Of a stretch of 64,000 bases of DNA, positions 62,121 to 64,000 are shown one piece after another. The stretch spans positions 1-64,000 of the forward strand of contig JAHBCN010003226.1 in NCBI GenBank assembly GCA_019359885.1, given 5' to 3'. Position 1 is the first letter of the stretch; each line of letters begins with the position of its first letter. The stretch is from Listronotus oregonensis (taxonomy: Eukaryota; Arthropoda; Insecta; Coleoptera; Curculionidae). The notes below the pieces were generated by a model. That model had not been told where the DNA came from. It worked only from the letters and a program-made list of their open reading frames with translations, and did no database searches. Position numbers and translations under genes: made by a program.

Positions 62121-63664
62121 GTACCGGGTGTCCAAATAAGAAAGAACGCCGGCTGTATCTCAGAAAATGTTTATCGCACAGCGTTGGCGAAAAATATTTG
62201 TAGTAAAAATGGTCAAGAGAAATAGCTGGAAATTATTTTCAAGTTTCTGAAACGGCCGCTAGGGGGCGTACTTACAATCTTGAATCTAAAAAAGTGATCT
62301 TTCTGTGAATTTTGCTATATTAGCCTAACAAAAAATTACCTGATCTTTAAAGTCGAGGATAATTTGAACCTTTTTTTTCCACAGTTTTTGCTGTATTTCT
62401 AAAAATAAAGTGATGGAGGGTAGTTAAAAGTTTCCGTGAAAAACACTCTGTATCTTCAAAACGGCTAAGCTGATTTTAACAAGCTTAGGCTAGTTGACAA
62501 GAGCTTTTTTGGGCGATAAATGTTATAACATTTGAAGTTTTTTAGTTTCACATGTAGCCGCTGGAGGGCTTTTTTCGATATTCCGACAGAAATGGTTAGT
62601 TTTCTCAAAAAAGTTAAATGCATTGGTATAATTTTTTTTCATGAAAAAGTAGCTAAATAATGTCTTACCAAGCTCGCGAAAACCGTATTTCGATATCTTG
62701 TTCCTTACCTAAAATTTAGGCCAAAGAAAATTTTATACGTCAATATCTTAAAAACCATAAAACCTACAAGAAATTTTATGGGACATTAATTATGTATTTT
62801 TACGGAATCTTTAATTTAAGTTAGATAATCTTTTCGTCTAAATGCAATACTTTACGAGTTATAATAAAAAAATCGAGTTCCAGGGGTATACCTTAAAAAA
62901 ATCCTGAAAATTTGATTTATTGATTATAACTCGTAAAGTATTGCATTTAGGCGAAAATATTATATAACCTAAATTAAAGGTTCCGTAAAAATGCATAATT
63001 TATTTTTTATAAAACTTCTTGTAGCTTTTATATTTTTTGAGATATTGACGTATAAAATTTTCTTTGGCCTAAATTTTAGGTAAGGAACAAGATATATAGA
63101 TATGGTTTTGGCGAGCTTGTTTAAGCTTCATTTAGCTACTTTTTTATTTAAAAAAATCATACCAATTTATTTAATTTTTTTGAGAAAATTACCATTTGTG
63201 TCGGAATGTTGAAAAAAGCCCTCTAGCGGCGACATGTAAAACTAACAAAACTTTAAATATTATAAAATTTATAGTTCAAGAATACCTCTTTTAACTATCC
63301 TAAGCTTGTTAAAATCGGCTTAACCGTTTTGAAAATACAGAGTGTTTTTTTACGAAAACCTTTAAATATCCTTCACCACTTTATATTTAGAGATACAGAA
63401 AAATTGTCAAACAAAAAAGGTTCAAATTATGCTTGACTTTAAAGATCAGGTATTTTTTTGTTGGGTTAATATAGAAAAATTAACGATTTTTTTTAAATTC
63501 AAGATTGCAGTTACGCCCCCTAGCGGCCATTTCAGAAACTTGAAAATAATTTCCAGCTATTTCTCTTGATTACTTTTACTAAAAAATTTTCCCCAACGCT
63601 GTGGGATAAACATATTCTGAGATACAGCCGGCGTCCTTGCTTATTTGGACACCCGGTACATAAA
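62121..63664. mobile_element. foldback element, family 4: near-complete 1.54-kb palindrome
   Basis: The ends TGTACCGGGTGTCCAAATAA and TTATTTGGACACCCGGTACA are exact inverse copies. Arms of ~755 bp each match along their whole length: CGCCGGCTGTATCTCAGA, AAATAGCTGGAAATTATTTT, CCGCTAGGGGGCGTA, TTACCTGATCTTTAAAGTC, AAAACGGCTAAGC, GCCGCTGGAGGGCTTTTTTC, CCTAAAATTTAGGCCAAAGA, ACGTCAATATCT, GCAATACTTTACGAGTTATA. Only ~48 bp at the centre (62,877-62,924) are unpaired. Stray frames (63,532-63,754) are incidental. The ...GGGTGTCC terminus is common on insect repeats as I recall it. Confidence 0.93.
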
Positions 63665-63949
63665 AAAAAATGTGAAAATAATAATTGTAAAAAATTTTCG
63701 CTCCGTAAAGCCCTTTTTATATACAAACTCAACAAGTTAACGCCATTAAAGTAAAAAAAATGTAATCCTTTGTTTATATTTTATAACTTTGACAAAAATT
63801 GAAAAATCTAAAGGAATATTGTCAAGTTATAAAGTTATTATAAACGAAGCTTTAAATTTTTTAAAACTTTATGGCAGGATCTTGTTAGGTATGTATATAA
63901 GAAGGGCTCCACGACGCGAAAAATTTAAACGACAATTATTTAAACATTT
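63665..63949. other. loop remnant of the enclosing family-1 foldback
   Basis: AT-rich non-coding sequence between the family-4 element and the mirrored family-1 arm. Confidence 0.4.
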
Positions 63950-64000
63950 TTTTTAATGTACAAGAAGGACGAAAGTTCGAAACAATTTTGTTAATTGACA
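63950..64000. repeat. start of the mirrored family-1 arm (continues past the window)
   Basis: AATGTACAAGAAGGACGAAA, then GTTCGAAACAATTTTGTTAA and TTGACA is the reverse complement, with mismatches, of 62,070-62,122 (TGTCAATTATCAAAATTGTT, CGAAGTTGTC). Confidence 0.7.

Overview
The window reads as AT-rich, gene-poor nuclear DNA from an animal, most probably an insect. The basis is its mobile elements: piggyBac, a Tc1/mariner-superfamily transposase of the kind common in insects, Jockey-like non-LTR retrotransposons, Penelope-like elements with GIY-YIG endonuclease, hAT and piggyBac MITEs, foldback repeats and TA microsatellites. There is nothing bacterial, no operon, no CRISPR array and no tRNA or rRNA gene that I can see. 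I recognise no intact host gene. The best gene-like signals are a two-exon THAP-domain fragment (19,895-20,539) and one unassigned candidate exon (14,753-14,861, minus strand).

Layout. 0-13 kb: a Tc1/mariner-type transposon with long terminal inverted repeats (800-2,851), a GC-richer block that may be an LTR-element end (3.05-3.77 kb), two TA microsatellites, a second Tc1/mariner transposase relic (7.7-8.5 kb) and a nearly complete but frame-broken piggyBac transposon with matching termini and TTAA sites (10,153-12,892). 13-28 kb: direct repeats, scraps of non-LTR retrotransposons, the THAP fragment wedged between two pieces of a Jockey-like element that share a ~100-bp direct repeat, and a longer Jockey-like copy (22,975-25,010). 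28-41 kb: two head-to-head Penelope-like copies, a Jockey-type element with a snap-back hairpin at its 5' break, a MITE, another Penelope-like relic, tandem repeats and a hAT-type MITE with an 8-bp target duplication. 41-54 kb: a TIR-bounded element, two back-to-back hairpin repeats enclosed by TA microsatellites, a second possible piggyBac relic, a 268-bp MITE with 33-bp TIRs and a long A-run/T-run palindrome. 54-64 kb: a piggyBac-type MITE followed by a dense stack of nested foldback elements. One of these is a ~1.54-kb near-complete palindrome inserted in the loop of another palindrome whose second arm runs off the window end.

The elements do not form a pathway; the window is a TE graveyard. 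Stretches of about 1-13 kb, 25.7-26.2 kb, 36-39 kb and 46.4-52.4 kb carry many long homopolymer runs, and transposase frames break at those runs. Other stretches (about 14-25, 39-46 and 54-63 kb) do not show this. The pattern fits uneven consensus quality in repeats as well as true decay, so frameshifts in the homopolymer-rich parts should not be over-read. All similarity calls are from memory of protein families, not from a search.
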